NCBI GenBank assembly: GCA_052085365.1
Contig: JBQDFP010000002.1
Location: 1-64,000, forward strand
DNA length: 64,000 nucleotides
Source of the DNA: Canibacter sp052085365
Lineage (GTDB): Bacteria; Actinomycetota; Actinomycetes; Actinomycetales; Microbacteriaceae
Direction: 5' to 3'
Shown here piece by piece: positions 43,397 to 52,321 of this stretch. The translations under genes were made by a program, and so were the position numbers. Positions within the stretch are counted from its first letter, which is position 1, and the number at the start of each line of letters is the position of its first letter. Under the pieces are notes generated by a model. The model did no database searches. It saw nothing but the letters and a program-made list of their open reading frames with translations, and was not told where the DNA came from.

Positions 43397-44137
43397 TTAG
43401 CGGGATGTGATGAGCCGCGCAAGCTCATACGCAGACGAGAGTGTGAGATCGGGCAGGGGAGCGGATTCTGGCGGGTCAGACGCCGTCCTGATGGAGCGAA
43501 GCAGAATGTTCTTGCCAATTTGCGCGCGGGTTCCGCAGACCACATCGCGATCGTACGTATCTCCCACAAACCAAGCGTCCTGTGGTCGAACATCAAGCGT
43601 GTCGCACGCGTGTGTGATGAGCGCGGGGTTCGGTTTTCTGATTCCCGCTTCGACACTGTAGATTGATGCGTGCACGTCGAGCTCCCACGCTTCAACGAGG
43701 TGGCGATAGACCCTCCCGCTCAGGGTGTTGCTGACGATTGCGATCGGAATCTCGCGGGTCTGGGCCGCCTGGAAGACGTCTCGAATTCCAGCTCGTAGTG
43801 TGCGATCTTCGCTGAATTGCACCATCGCGTCACACAGGCTTTGCGCGTGAGGAACAAGTTCCGCGCGTAACTCTTTGGGCCAATCCGATGCGACAAATTC
43901 GACCCAGAACGTGTGTGGGTCCAATTCCTTGGGTGTTGGGTCCTGCGATGCTCGGTTCTTCCACTCAGCATCCCGGCGTGACCCGCGCGAGATGTCACGA
44001 ACGAGTTGATCAAACGAGAGCGTCGGTAGAAGGGTGTGGACATGTTTTGCGACCATTGTGGCCCAGTTTTTTCGGGGCGCGGTGTCGGCAATCACGCCGC
44101 CAAAGTCCAGGAGTAAAGCGTTCGGAATGTGGTGCAT
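43397..44137 (-). CDS. HAD-superfamily hydrolase (DFGGV type), cassette 1
   Basis: This 246-aa HAD-like protein has motif I LLLDFGGVIAD at about 8-18, motif II IAIVSNTLSG, the motif III Lys region AGIRKPNPALI and motif IV WFVGDTYDRDVVCG. The nucleophile Asp is present. The second motif I Asp, the general acid of many phosphatases, is Gly, as in several HAD-IA proteins, so phosphatase activity is likely but not certain. It is divergent from the importer operon at 44246. A clear paralogue at 59924 sits in the second cassette, which supports a shared job on the imported compound. Confidence 0.8.
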   Translation of the reverse strand: MHHIPNALLLDFGGVIADTAPRKNWATMVAKHVHTLLPTLSFDQLVRDISRGSRRDAEWKNRASQDPTPKELDPHTFWVEFVASDWPKELRAELVPHAQSLCDAMVQFSEDRTLRAGIRDVFQAAQTREIPIAIVSNTLSGRVYRHLVEAWELDVHASIYSVEAGIRKPNPALITHACDTLDVRPQDAWFVGDTYDRDVVCGTRAQIGKNILLRSIRTASDPPESAPLPDLTLSSAYELARLITSR

Positions 44138-44158
44138 AAAAACTCACTAAAAAATTAA

Positions 44159-44186
44159 TTGACAAACGTATCGTATGGCATACAAT
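44159..44186 (+). promoter_or_regulatory. promoter and palindromic operator of importer cassette 1
   Basis: TTGACA (44159-44164), a 16-nt spacer and TACAAT (44181-44186) form a good promoter. GTATG-G-CATAC at 44173-44183 is an odd-centred palindrome overlapping the -10, a good candidate for the GntR regulator encoded at the end of this operon (49353-50108). Confidence 0.6.
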
Positions 44187-44245
44187 TATTAAACGCACCT
44201 AATGAGATACCTTTTAGCATCGATGAGGATTGACAAGGAAGTCAG

Positions 44246-46099
44246 ATGACCACGACCATTCTGGTTTCAGACCCGTCGCAGCAGCGCCCCGGGCCGAAAC
44301 AGACAAAAGACAAGGCGCCACTTGGCTATCGCCTACGCATCTATTTGCAGGACCCGGTCGTTACTATCGGTGTGCTTGCGCTGCTCCTTTTCACCTATCT
44401 GATCGTTGCGCCGATCATCTCGCTGCTCATCGACGGTGTTGTCGTGCACAGCCAAGACACTGGCATCACGCAGCAAGATAAAGGCTCGATTACCTCGTAC
44501 TATCTGTGGCGCGTATTCTTCTCGCCGCAGGCCGTTGATATCTTCTGGGCGCCGCTTGCCAACACGCTGATTATTGCGCTGTGCAGTATTACACTCGCGC
44601 TGATCGTGGGTATCTCAGTCGCCTGGCTCATGGTCCGCACGAACATGTGGGGCCGCCGCTGGTTTGCAACAGCACTCATCGTCCCCTACATGCTTCCCGC
44701 CTGGACCTTCGCGCTCGCATGGGTCAGCATCTTTAAAAACCGCCGCACCGGTGGTCAAGCAGGCTGGCTCGAAAACATCGGCGTCACCGTTCCTGACTGG
44801 CTGTCTTACGGTCGCATACCGATCATTATTATCTTCGCAATCCACTTCTCGCCGTTCGTAATCATGCTGGTGGGAAACGCGCTCAAACGGTTCGACTCAA
44901 CCCTCGAAGAATCCGCACGGTTGCTGGGCGCAAGCAAAATGAAGACCGCGTTCTCGATCGTCCTTCCCATATTGCGTCCCTCGCTGATCTCAGCGGTCAC
45001 GTTGATTCTTGCGAAGGTGCTCGGTGAATTCGGTGTGGCCTACATTTTGGGTCTGCCCATCAACATGAACGTGTTGGCAACGAGTGTGTACCGAAATATT
45101 TACTCGGATCAGCGCGGAGCCGCCGCAATCATGGTTGCTGTCATCGTGCTCATCGGCGCGATCTCGCTGTGGGTTGATACACACTTCCTGCGCGAATCAA
45201 AACGATTCGTCACCATCTCGGGTAAGAGCGGATCAAACAATAACGTGTCGATTCTCGGGAGGTCTCGCATCCTCGCAACGGGCGCGTGCAGCCTGCTCTT
45301 CGCTGTCAGCGTTGCGATCCCGATTATTGTCCTTGCTCTCACGACGGTTATGAAATACCCGGGTGTGTTCACGAAAGACAACTTCACACTGAAGTTCTGG
45401 ACCGGTACTGATCTCCCAACTATCGGCTTCTCAAAGGGTGTTCTTTTGAACCCGGAAGTCTGGGAATCAGCGCTCAACACGCTCTGGATCGTGGGACTGG
45501 CAGCATTCCTAGCAGGAGTGATGGGACTGGTTGTGGGGTACATCGTGGTGCGTTCAAAATCACGATTCGTGTCAAACGCGCTCCGTCAGATGGTCTTCTT
45601 CCCCTACCTGGTACCCGGTATCGCCTTCGCTGTTGCCTACCTCTCACTCTTCTCGGTGCAGCGCGGACCGATTCCGGCACTCTACGGAACCGCGGCAATT
45701 CTCGTGTTGATCTACTTCACTGAACAAATGCCGTTCGCATCCAGAGCAGGTATTTCAGCAATGATGCAGCTCGGGTCTGACCCCGAAGAAGCCGCACAGG
45801 TCACCGGAGCCGGGTGGTGGCGTCGATTCTTCACCGTCGTACTGCCGATTCAAAAAGGCGCGCTCGCCACAGGTATGGTTATGGCGTTTATTTCAGGCGT
45901 GAAGAGCTTGAGTCTGGTCATCATTCTTGCCGTGCCGGGCATGGACGTGCTCACGACGCTTTCGATCCGCCTCATCGATGTTGGCTACTCACAAGCAGGT
46001 AACGCCGTCGTGCTCGTGATCGCCGCGATCGCATTTACCGGCACTTACACCGTACAAAAAGTCATGAAAACTGACCTCGCACAGGGAATGGGAGCATAG
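44246..46099 (+). CDS. ABC transporter fused permease (Fbp/Afu/PhnTU type), cassette 1
   Basis: This 617-aa protein is two permease units in one chain with about 12 helices. Each half has the ATPase-contact EAA loop: EESARLLGASKMKTAFSIVL at about 230 and EEAAQVTGAGWWRRFFTVVL at about 515. This architecture occurs in ferric-iron, 2-aminoethylphosphonate and sugar-phosphate (AfuB) importers. The ATPase follows after 2 bp. The binding protein is the last transport gene of the operon (48076). AAGGAAG precedes the ATG. Phosphatase-type neighbours favour a phosphorylated substrate over iron. Confidence 0.85.
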   Translation: MTTTILVSDPSQQRPGPKQTKDKAPLGYRLRIYLQDPVVTIGVLALLLFTYLIVAPIISLLIDGVVVHSQDTGITQQDKGSITSYYLWRVFFSPQAVDIFWAPLANTLIIALCSITLALIVGISVAWLMVRTNMWGRRWFATALIVPYMLPAWTFALAWVSIFKNRRTGGQAGWLENIGVTVPDWLSYGRIPIIIIFAIHFSPFVIMLVGNALKRFDSTLEESARLLGASKMKTAFSIVLPILRPSLISAVTLILAKVLGEFGVAYILGLPINMNVLATSVYRNIYSDQRGAAAIMVAVIVLIGAISLWVDTHFLRESKRFVTISGKSGSNNNVSILGRSRILATGACSLLFAVSVAIPIIVLALTTVMKYPGVFTKDNFTLKFWTGTDLPTIGFSKGVLLNPEVWESALNTLWIVGLAAFLAGVMGLVVGYIVVRSKSRFVSNALRQMVFFPYLVPGIAFAVAYLSLFSVQRGPIPALYGTAAILVLIYFTEQMPFASRAGISAMMQLGSDPEEAAQVTGAGWWRRFFTVVLPIQKGALATGMVMAFISGVKSLSLVIILAVPGMDVLTTLSIRLIDVGYSQAGNAVVLVIAAIAFTGTYTVQKVMKTDLAQGMGA

Positions 46100-46101
46100 A
46101 G

Positions 46102-47199
46102 ATGCCCGATATTCATCTCGACAACGTCGTTAAAAATTATGGATCTGGTGGCAACGCAGTTGACAACCTCGACCTCACAATCAACGACGGAGACTTCATG
46201 TGTCTGCTCGGCCCCTCGGGCTGCGGCAAAACAATGACCGTGCGAATGATCGCAGGGCTCGAGCACGCAACCGGTGGCAAAATCGCTATCGGAGACAAAA
46301 CCGTTGACGAGCCCCAAAGCAACACCTTCGTCACTCCAGAAAAGCGTGACGTTGGCTTGGTGTTCCAGAGCTATGCACTGTGGCCGCACCTGAGCGTGTA
46401 TGACAACGTGGACTACGGTCTGAAACTTCGTAAGAAATCGAAAGCCGACCGTAAACGCATCGCGTCCGACGTCATGTCGAAGCTCGGCATCCAAAAGTAT
46501 GCAGACCGTTACCCGTCACAGCTTTCGGGCGGACAGCAGCAGCGCGTGGCACTTGCTCGTATGCTCGCGGTAAGTCCCGAACTCATGCTGCTTGATGAGC
46601 CGCTGTCAAACCTTGACTCACGGTTGCGTCTTGAAATGCGTGCCGAACTGCAGCGCATTCACAAAGAGTTCGGTGCAACTGTCGTGTTTGTTACCCACGA
46701 TCAGTGGGAAGCTATGACGCTTGCCACACGAATCGCCGTGCTGAACGATGGCGTCCTGCAGCAGGTGGGTACGCCAATGGATATCTATGACCGGCCAGTG
46801 AACCGTTTCGTCGCGAACTTCCTCGGAGTTCCTCCAATGAACTTCATCGAACTGTCTGAGTCGAGCCCGCAACAGCAGACCGCTTCAACGTATCTCGAAC
46901 GCAGAGTTGACGGTGACACTTCGCCGGGTGTTCTGGGGATTCGGCCTGAATCGTTCGAAGTCTTGTCAGACGGGGCCGCCGCACGTGCCGACACGTTGAC
47001 GCTCACAGGCGAAGTTGAATCGGTGATGCCCACCGGCGGCAGCTGGACGATACAGACTCGCGTCGGATCGCAATCCATCTATGCAACGGTGCTGAACAAG
47101 GGTGAGCTTGCACAGGGACAAACTATTGAGCTTGCAGTCGCTGCCGAAAAACTGCACGTTTTTGATCACGAAGACCAGAGAATGACGGTGAACAGCTGA
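46102..47199 (+). CDS. ABC transporter ATP-binding protein (FbpC/PotA/AfuC type), cassette 1
   Basis: This 365-aa ATPase has Walker A GPSGCGKT at about 38-45, the signature LSGGQQQRVALARML at about 137 and LLDEPLSNLDSRLRLEM. A C-terminal TOBE-type regulatory domain begins at about 245 (LGIRPESFEVL). It energises the fused permease. The start ATG is 2 bp after the permease stop and the IMPase gene begins 1 bp after its stop. Confidence 0.88.
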   Translation: MPDIHLDNVVKNYGSGGNAVDNLDLTINDGDFMCLLGPSGCGKTMTVRMIAGLEHATGGKIAIGDKTVDEPQSNTFVTPEKRDVGLVFQSYALWPHLSVYDNVDYGLKLRKKSKADRKRIASDVMSKLGIQKYADRYPSQLSGGQQQRVALARMLAVSPELMLLDEPLSNLDSRLRLEMRAELQRIHKEFGATVVFVTHDQWEAMTLATRIAVLNDGVLQQVGTPMDIYDRPVNRFVANFLGVPPMNFIELSESSPQQQTASTYLERRVDGDTSPGVLGIRPESFEVLSDGAAARADTLTLTGEVESVMPTGGSWTIQTRVGSQSIYATVLNKGELAQGQTIELAVAAEKLHVFDHEDQRMTVNS

Positions 47200-47200
47200 C

Positions 47201-48034
47201 ATGCACGTACAAGAAATTTCACAATTCACGGAGCGAATCGCTCGCGAGGCCGGGAAGATCGCCATGGAAGGGTTTCGCAACCGTGACATGCATATCGATC
47301 TGAAGGTCGATTTTCATGACATGGTCACGAAATATGATCGTGCGTGCGAAGAACACATTCGCGGCGAAATCCTGCAGCACTATCCCGATTCAAAAATTAT
47401 CGGTGAAGAAGACGGTGAAACCGACGGTGGCGGCAATATCGAATGGCACATCGACCCGATCGACGGCACCGCGAACTTTGCGCGAGGCATGGCACTTTGG
47501 GCGGTGAGCATTGGCGTCGCAATCGACGGTGAAGTCGTGGTCGGTGTCGTATACGACCCGGCGAACGATCACATGTTCCTGGCAGACGACCGAGGTGCAT
47601 TCCTGAACGGCGAACCCATGCGCAGCTGGGGGTTCACAGATGCCGCGCAGGCGACGGTCATCCTGAACTTTCCACTGCCACGAGACTTCGTCACCTTCCC
47701 GGAGCTCGCGCTCGAACAGTTCACCGAGGTTACACACGAATTCGCGCAGCTGCGCGCACTCGGCTCGAGCGCCATCTCACTGTGCTGGATCGCAGCCGGC
47801 TGGGCCGATGCGACCCTCTCGTTTGAGGCGCACTCGTGGGACGTTGCTGCGGCAACGTTCATCATTCGTCAGGCGGGTGGGCAATATCTCACCTACGTCG
47901 ATGGCCAACTTCAGCCAGAAAGTCGGGACTATGAAAACCCGCACTATTTGGCGATGGCCCCCGGAGCTCAGTTCACCTCATTACGGACTCTGATGCAGAC
48001 GCAGAGCGTTCGTCCCCTGCCTGACACCTACTAA
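47201..48034 (+). CDS. inositol monophosphatase family protein, cassette 1
   Basis: This 277-aa Mg-dependent phosphatase of the IMPase/FBPase fold has metal-site motifs GEEDGETDGG at about 67-76 and WHIDPIDGTANFARG at about 84-98. The C-terminal SWDVAAATFIIRQAGGQY is at about 208. The residues for catalysis are present. It is embedded between the importer ATPase and the binding protein with a 1-bp gap, so it most likely hydrolyses the imported phosphate ester. Inositol phosphate is an attractive substrate next to the iol genes, but this is inference; the family also includes nucleotide and histidinol phosphatases. Confidence 0.85.
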   Translation: MHVQEISQFTERIAREAGKIAMEGFRNRDMHIDLKVDFHDMVTKYDRACEEHIRGEILQHYPDSKIIGEEDGETDGGGNIEWHIDPIDGTANFARGMALWAVSIGVAIDGEVVVGVVYDPANDHMFLADDRGAFLNGEPMRSWGFTDAAQATVILNFPLPRDFVTFPELALEQFTEVTHEFAQLRALGSSAISLCWIAAGWADATLSFEAHSWDVAAATFIIRQAGGQYLTYVDGQLQPESRDYENPHYLAMAPGAQFTSLRTLMQTQSVRPLPDTY

Positions 48035-48061
48035 CACCACATCACCACATCACCACATCAC
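48035..48061. repeat. 8-bp tandem repeat (CACCACAT)n before binding-protein gene
   Basis: Three exact copies of CACCACAT plus a partial copy fill the space between the IMPase stop and the ribosome site of the next gene. Length changes here would alter only the spacing between two genes. Confidence 0.9.
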
Positions 48062-48075
48062 AAAGGAGCTCGAAG

Positions 48076-49281
48076 ATGAGTATCAACACCACCCACAGAA
48101 AGGGCCTACGGCTCGGCAGCTATATTGCGACAGTTGCAGCGCTCGGTCTCGTGCTTTCAGCCTGCGCCCCACCCGGGGCCGACGGCGGCGAAGCACAAAA
48201 AGATGAGCGCGGCGAGATCGAACTACAAGACGACGAAACCGCCGACGGTTTCGATCTTGACAAGCTGGTTGCAGCAGCAAAAGAAGAAGGCCCAATCACG
48301 ATTTATGATGAGACCGGTAAGGTCACACAGATCGCTGAAGCGTTTTCTGAAAAGTACGGCATCGAAGCTGAGGGCGTCAAAATTGAGGTCAATGCGATCG
48401 ATAAAGTGAAACGCGAAAACGAATCGGGCAACATTATTGCTGATGTGCTTGCAATCTCGGAGCCACCAGCCGTATACGCCGAACTGCTGAAAGACGATAT
48501 TGTCACCAACTGGGTGCCAGGCGATGTGCGCGACAACCTGCCCGAAGAAGCACGCTACCCGTACCTGACCAGTAACAACTGGCTGTGGTGGGCTTATAGC
48601 ACTGACGCGTACGGCGATTCATGCCCCGTTTCAAACATTTGGGAACTCACCGAGGACGACTGGAAAGGCAAAGTTGCGCTGCCCGACCCCGAAGCCCGGG
48701 CCATGTACACCAACATGTGGAACCAGTCAGCACGTGACCATTCAGATGCTTGGGAAGCTGCATACGAAGATCAATTCGGTGAGAAACTCGAAACTGATGA
48801 GCAGAGCCCCTTCCACGAATGGCTGAAACGTCTAGCCGAGAACTCACCGGTCGTGTTCAAGAGTGACGAAGAGGTATCCGAAGCAGTTGGTGCTCCTGGC
48901 CAGGAAGATCCACCCATCGGTCAAATGGCAGCAGCCAAGTTTAGGAACAATGACGAAAAAGGGTATGCTCTGGCCCCCTGTGCAGGCCTTGACCCATATG
49001 TAGCCGGCCCCATGCCTCAAACCATGGTCTACGCAAGCAAGACCAAGAGCCCAAATGCGGCAAAACTCTACATTCACTTTGCAGCATCTCAAGAAGGCAT
49101 GGAATTCATCATGCCTGACGGAAAACGCTCATATAACCCAGAGGTGAAGGCACCTGAAGATGCCCACGAACTTGATCCACTTATCGAAGACGGAGTGCAG
49201 CCATACAGCACCGAGTACCTCGAAGATGATTTCAAGAACACCGTGAGCTGGCAAGACTTCTGGCGCTCAAACCGCGGCTAA
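48076..49281 (+). CDS. ABC transporter extracellular binding lipoprotein (type 2, Fbp/Afu-like), cassette 1
   Basis: This 401-aa binding protein has a lipoprotein signal, SYIATVAALGLVLSACAPPG (Cys about 31). An acidic linker (ERGEIELQDDETADGFD) leads to the fold of iron/sugar-phosphate binding proteins (ITIYDETGKVTQIAEAFSEK; SNIWELTEDDWKGKVALPDP). The paired Tyr ligands of ferric-binding proteins are not apparent, consistent with an organic ligand. AAAGGAG precedes the ATG. It ends the transport part of the operon and a terminator follows. Confidence 0.85.
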   Translation: MSINTTHRKGLRLGSYIATVAALGLVLSACAPPGADGGEAQKDERGEIELQDDETADGFDLDKLVAAAKEEGPITIYDETGKVTQIAEAFSEKYGIEAEGVKIEVNAIDKVKRENESGNIIADVLAISEPPAVYAELLKDDIVTNWVPGDVRDNLPEEARYPYLTSNNWLWWAYSTDAYGDSCPVSNIWELTEDDWKGKVALPDPEARAMYTNMWNQSARDHSDAWEAAYEDQFGEKLETDEQSPFHEWLKRLAENSPVVFKSDEEVSEAVGAPGQEDPPIGQMAAAKFRNNDEKGYALAPCAGLDPYVAGPMPQTMVYASKTKSPNAAKLYIHFAASQEGMEFIMPDGKRSYNPEVKAPEDAHELDPLIEDGVQPYSTEYLEDDFKNTVSWQDFWRSNRG

Positions 49282-49293
49282 GTCGGTAGATTA

Positions 49294-49322
49294 GGGGTCG
49301 GGTAGCTACACCCGGCCCCTTT
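49294..49322 (+). terminator. intrinsic terminator behind binding-protein gene
   Basis: GGGGTCGGGT pairs with ACCCGGCCCC (one T-G wobble) in a 10-bp stem with loop AGCTAC, followed by TTT. It separates the transport genes from the GntR regulator, which may need read-through or its own promoter. Confidence 0.8.
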
Positions 49323-49352
49323 CCTTCACCCCCAGACCTGAGAGAAGAGCGC

Positions 49353-50108
49353 ATGCAGAGAATCAAGTTTTCTGAGGTGTTTACGCCGGTCGAGCACACC
49401 AGTCAGATGCCGCTGAATCTCCAGATCGTGACGCAGTTCGGTGATGCAATCCAGCGGGGCCGTTTGACCACCGGAGCTATGTTGCCGTCAGAAGCGGACC
49501 TCTGTGAGGGGTTTCACGTTGCCCGTTCGACGTTACGTCGAGCTCTTCGCACGCTTGAAGACCAGCACCTGATCGAACGTAAACGTGGCAGGAGCGGTGG
49601 CACCACAATCGCGAACTCTGGCCCCATCGCCCGTACCCCGGGAACATTCACGACGCTATACGACATGATTTCAGAAACGGCGAGAAAACCGCGAACGAAG
49701 TTAGTCACTGCCGAGCAAATAACGGTAGACGAAGCGCTCTCGGACGAAAGCGGGTTCTCGGTTGGCACGAAACTTACCCACCTCTTACGGTTTCGAAGCG
49801 CGAACGACCAGGCCATTGCCGTGCTCGAGAACTGGATTCGTCCCGAGTACCTTACTTTTGATCTCAGTCGAGTTGAGTCAGAAAGCCTCGAGGCGCTTTT
49901 ACGAGCGTCGGGCACCCGAATTGATCATGCCAAATTTGAATATCGCGCTGTCACAGCCGACATTTATGCGGATTTTTTGAAGGTGGATCCGGATACTCCG
50001 GTTATTAACGAGGTTCGGCAGGTGTTCGACAAAGAACATCAGTACGAGTTTTCGTATCACTACAGCCATCCGGAACGAGAGCGTGTACGTGGCGTAGCTA
50101 GGCCATAA
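49353..50108 (+). CDS. GntR/HutC-family transcriptional regulator (UTRA), cassette 1
   Basis: This 251-aa regulator has a winged helix (GAMLPSEADLCEGFHVARST, then LRRALRTLEDQHLIERKRGR at about 35-80). A UTRA ligand domain is at about 105-245. The last stretch HQYEFSYHYSHPERERVRG fits the UTRA end, which in relatives binds sugar phosphates or phosphonates. It most likely controls the preceding importer-IMPase genes through the palindrome at 44173. The start ATG follows GAGAAGAG. Confidence 0.85.
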   Translation: MQRIKFSEVFTPVEHTSQMPLNLQIVTQFGDAIQRGRLTTGAMLPSEADLCEGFHVARSTLRRALRTLEDQHLIERKRGRSGGTTIANSGPIARTPGTFTTLYDMISETARKPRTKLVTAEQITVDEALSDESGFSVGTKLTHLLRFRSANDQAIAVLENWIRPEYLTFDLSRVESESLEALLRASGTRIDHAKFEYRAVTADIYADFLKVDPDTPVINEVRQVFDKEHQYEFSYHYSHPERERVRGVARP

Positions 50109-50166
50109 AATCCGTCCGAGAGGTGAGAACCCTGTAGCTCGTTATTAAAAGTTTATGAACTCTTGC

Positions 50167-50194
50167 TTGCGACGCTGAAAGAACACTGTAATGT
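50167..50194 (+). promoter_or_regulatory. promoter before Frc-type sugar ABC operon
   Basis: TTGCGA (50167-50172), 16 nt and TAATGT (50189-50194) form a reasonable promoter about 70 bp before the binding-protein start. No TTGT-N4-ACAA site is seen here; TTTGTCACGTCAAT at 50215-50228 is only a loose relative. Confidence 0.45.
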
Positions 50195-50263
50195 AATCGG
50201 TACGAAGCGGAAGCTTTGTCACGTCAATACATCAATTGGCTTTTACACAATGAGGTGAATTAC

Positions 50264-51271
50264 ATGTTCAAACTGTTTCAGCGCCGCGCAACACGTGCCG
50301 GCCTTGCAGTAGTCGCAGCCGGTAGCGCTCTCGCGCTCGCAGCATGTTCAGGTGGGCCTGCTGGGGCCGGTGGCTCTGGCGATGCCGCAGAGGATCTTCC
50401 TGAACTGAAAGTAGCGATGATTACACACCAGGCACCTGGTGACACGTTCTGGGATATTGTTCGTGCTGGTGCAGAAACTGCAGCCGAGCGCAACAATGTC
50501 GACTTGCTGTATAGCAATGACCACGACGGAGCTCGCCAGGCACAGCTGGTGCAGCAGGCTGTTGATCAGGACGTCGATGGCATCGTCGTTACGCTGGCAA
50601 AGGCTGATGCGATGGCTGGCTCAGTAAAGTCGGCTGTTGAAGCGGGAATTCCCGTATTCAGCATTAACGCTGGCGAAGAAGCGTATAAAGACATGGGTGT
50701 GCTCGCACACTTCGGTCAGAACGAGTACATTGCCGGTCAAGAAGTTGGCAACCAGCTCAACGAAGAAGGCTCAGAACGCGCCATCTGTGTGATCCAGGAA
50801 CAGGGTCACGTTGGTCTTGAATCACGTTGTGAAGGTCTTGCTGACACGTACGAAGGCCAATCAGAGGTTCTGTATGTCCAGGGCACTGACATGACTAACG
50901 TTGCATCGACTATCACCTCGAAGCTCCAGACCAACAAAGACATTGACTTTGTTGTGACGCTGGGTGCTCCGTTCGCAATGACTGCGATTGATTCGATTGC
51001 TGACGCGGGCAGTGATGCACGTTTGGCAACGACCGACCTAAACGAAGGCGTATATAACGCGATCAAAGACGGAACTATGGTCTTCGGTGTTGACCAGCAG
51101 CCATGGTTGCAGGGTTACGAGTCAGTCGAAGCCGTGCGCCTACTCGATGAAGGCGGATACGTACTCGGTGGTGGACAGGCTGTCCTGACCGGCCCCGCAG
51201 TTGTAAACGCTGACAACCTCGACGCCGTTGCTGCCCAGTTTGAGGGCGGGGACGACTCCGAAGAAGAGTAA
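50264..51271 (+). CDS. Frc-type sugar ABC transporter substrate-binding lipoprotein
   Basis: This 335-aa binding protein has a lipoprotein signal (LAVVAAGSALALAACSGGPA; Cys about 28). It has the two-lobe fold of fructose/ribose/inositol binders: AMITHQAPGDTFWDIVRAG, DLLYSNDHDGARQAQLVQQA, DVDGIVVTLAKADAM and GVDQQPWLQGYESVEAVRLL. In actinobacteria this type often accompanies inositol or fructose genes. The start is ATG 50264 with GAGGTGA upstream; a longer reading to 50216 lacks a ribosome site. It is the first gene of a three-gene importer. Confidence 0.88.
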   Translation: MFKLFQRRATRAGLAVVAAGSALALAACSGGPAGAGGSGDAAEDLPELKVAMITHQAPGDTFWDIVRAGAETAAERNNVDLLYSNDHDGARQAQLVQQAVDQDVDGIVVTLAKADAMAGSVKSAVEAGIPVFSINAGEEAYKDMGVLAHFGQNEYIAGQEVGNQLNEEGSERAICVIQEQGHVGLESRCEGLADTYEGQSEVLYVQGTDMTNVASTITSKLQTNKDIDFVVTLGAPFAMTAIDSIADAGSDARLATTDLNEGVYNAIKDGTMVFGVDQQPWLQGYESVEAVRLLDEGGYVLGGGQAVLTGPAVVNADNLDAVAAQFEGGDDSEEE

Positions 51272-51277
51272 CCCCTT

Positions 51278-52321
51278 ATGTCATCAACTACTGTCAAAGC
51301 TGACGAACGCGTCGCCTCCGCCAACTGGTTCGTGAGGCTCTTCACGAAACCAGAGGCGGGGGCGGTCGCCGCAGCGATCGTTATCGCGATTCTCTTCGCG
51401 TCCGTATCGCGCCAATTTACCCAGCCTGATTCGATCGCGACCATTCTCTACGGTGCTTCAACTGTGGGCATTATGGCCGTGGGTGTTTCGATGCTGATGA
51501 TCGGTGGCGAGTTCGACTTGTCGACAGGTGTTGCTGTTATTTCTGCAGCCCTGTCAGCGTCACTGTTCCTCTACTGGTTCGGGACGAACGTGTGGATCGG
51601 CGTCATCGTCGGACTCCTGTTCTCGCTCGGAGTCGGTTTCCTGAACGGCTGGCTCTTAATGAAAACAAAGCTCGTGAGTTTTATTGTCACGCTAGCGACG
51701 TTCTTCATGTTGACCGGTCTGAACCTTGGTGTCACTCGTATGATCACCGGAGGCGTGGCCAGCCCGTCGATTGCGAACTGGCCCGGATTTGCATCTGCTG
51801 AAGCCGTGTTTGCATCGAGCATCCCACTCTTCGGCATTCGTGTGAAGATCACCGTGTTCTACTGGATCCTGCTCGTGCTCATTGCGACGTGGATCTTGAA
51901 GCGCACGCGGGTCGGCAACTGGATCTTCGCGAGTGGTGGAGCGCCAGATTCAGCACGCGCTGTGGGTGTTCCTGTCGCTCGTACCAAGATCGGCCTCTAC
52001 ATGGGCGTGAGCTTCTGTGCTTGGCTGCTCGGTATGCACCAGCTGTTCGCATTCAAGACCGTGCAGTCTGGTGAAGGTATCGGTAACGAGTTCCTATACA
52101 TTATTGCTGCCGTTGTGGGTGGCTGTCTCTTGACCGGTGGCGCAGGTAGTGCGATCGGTGGAGCAGTCGGTGCGCTCATTTACGGTATGGCGCTGAAGGG
52201 CGTGGTCTATGCTGAATGGAACCCGGACTGGTTGAAGTTCTTCCTCGGTGCGATGCTCCTTGCCGCAACGGTGTTGAACTTCACCCTGCAACGACGTGCA
52301 GCGCGGGGAGGTAAAAAATGA
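51278..52321 (+). CDS. Frc-type sugar ABC transporter permease
   Basis: This 347-aa membrane protein of the RbsC/FrcC family has about ten helices. It contains MLMIGGEFDLSTGVAVI (the permease motif at about 67), KLVSFIVTLATFFMLTGLNL and GGCLLTGGAGSAIGGAVGAL. It lies 6 bp after the binding protein and overlaps the ATPase start by 4 nt. Confidence 0.88.
   Translation: MSSTTVKADERVASANWFVRLFTKPEAGAVAAAIVIAILFASVSRQFTQPDSIATILYGASTVGIMAVGVSMLMIGGEFDLSTGVAVISAALSASLFLYWFGTNVWIGVIVGLLFSLGVGFLNGWLLMKTKLVSFIVTLATFFMLTGLNLGVTRMITGGVASPSIANWPGFASAEAVFASSIPLFGIRVKITVFYWILLVLIATWILKRTRVGNWIFASGGAPDSARAVGVPVARTKIGLYMGVSFCAWLLGMHQLFAFKTVQSGEGIGNEFLYIIAAVVGGCLLTGGAGSAIGGAVGALIYGMALKGVVYAEWNPDWLKFFLGAMLLAATVLNFTLQRRAARGGKK

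Noticed and set aside
48035..48061. possible CRISPR-like array
   Set aside because: Units are 8 bp without spacers; no CRISPR array or cas gene was seen anywhere in the window.
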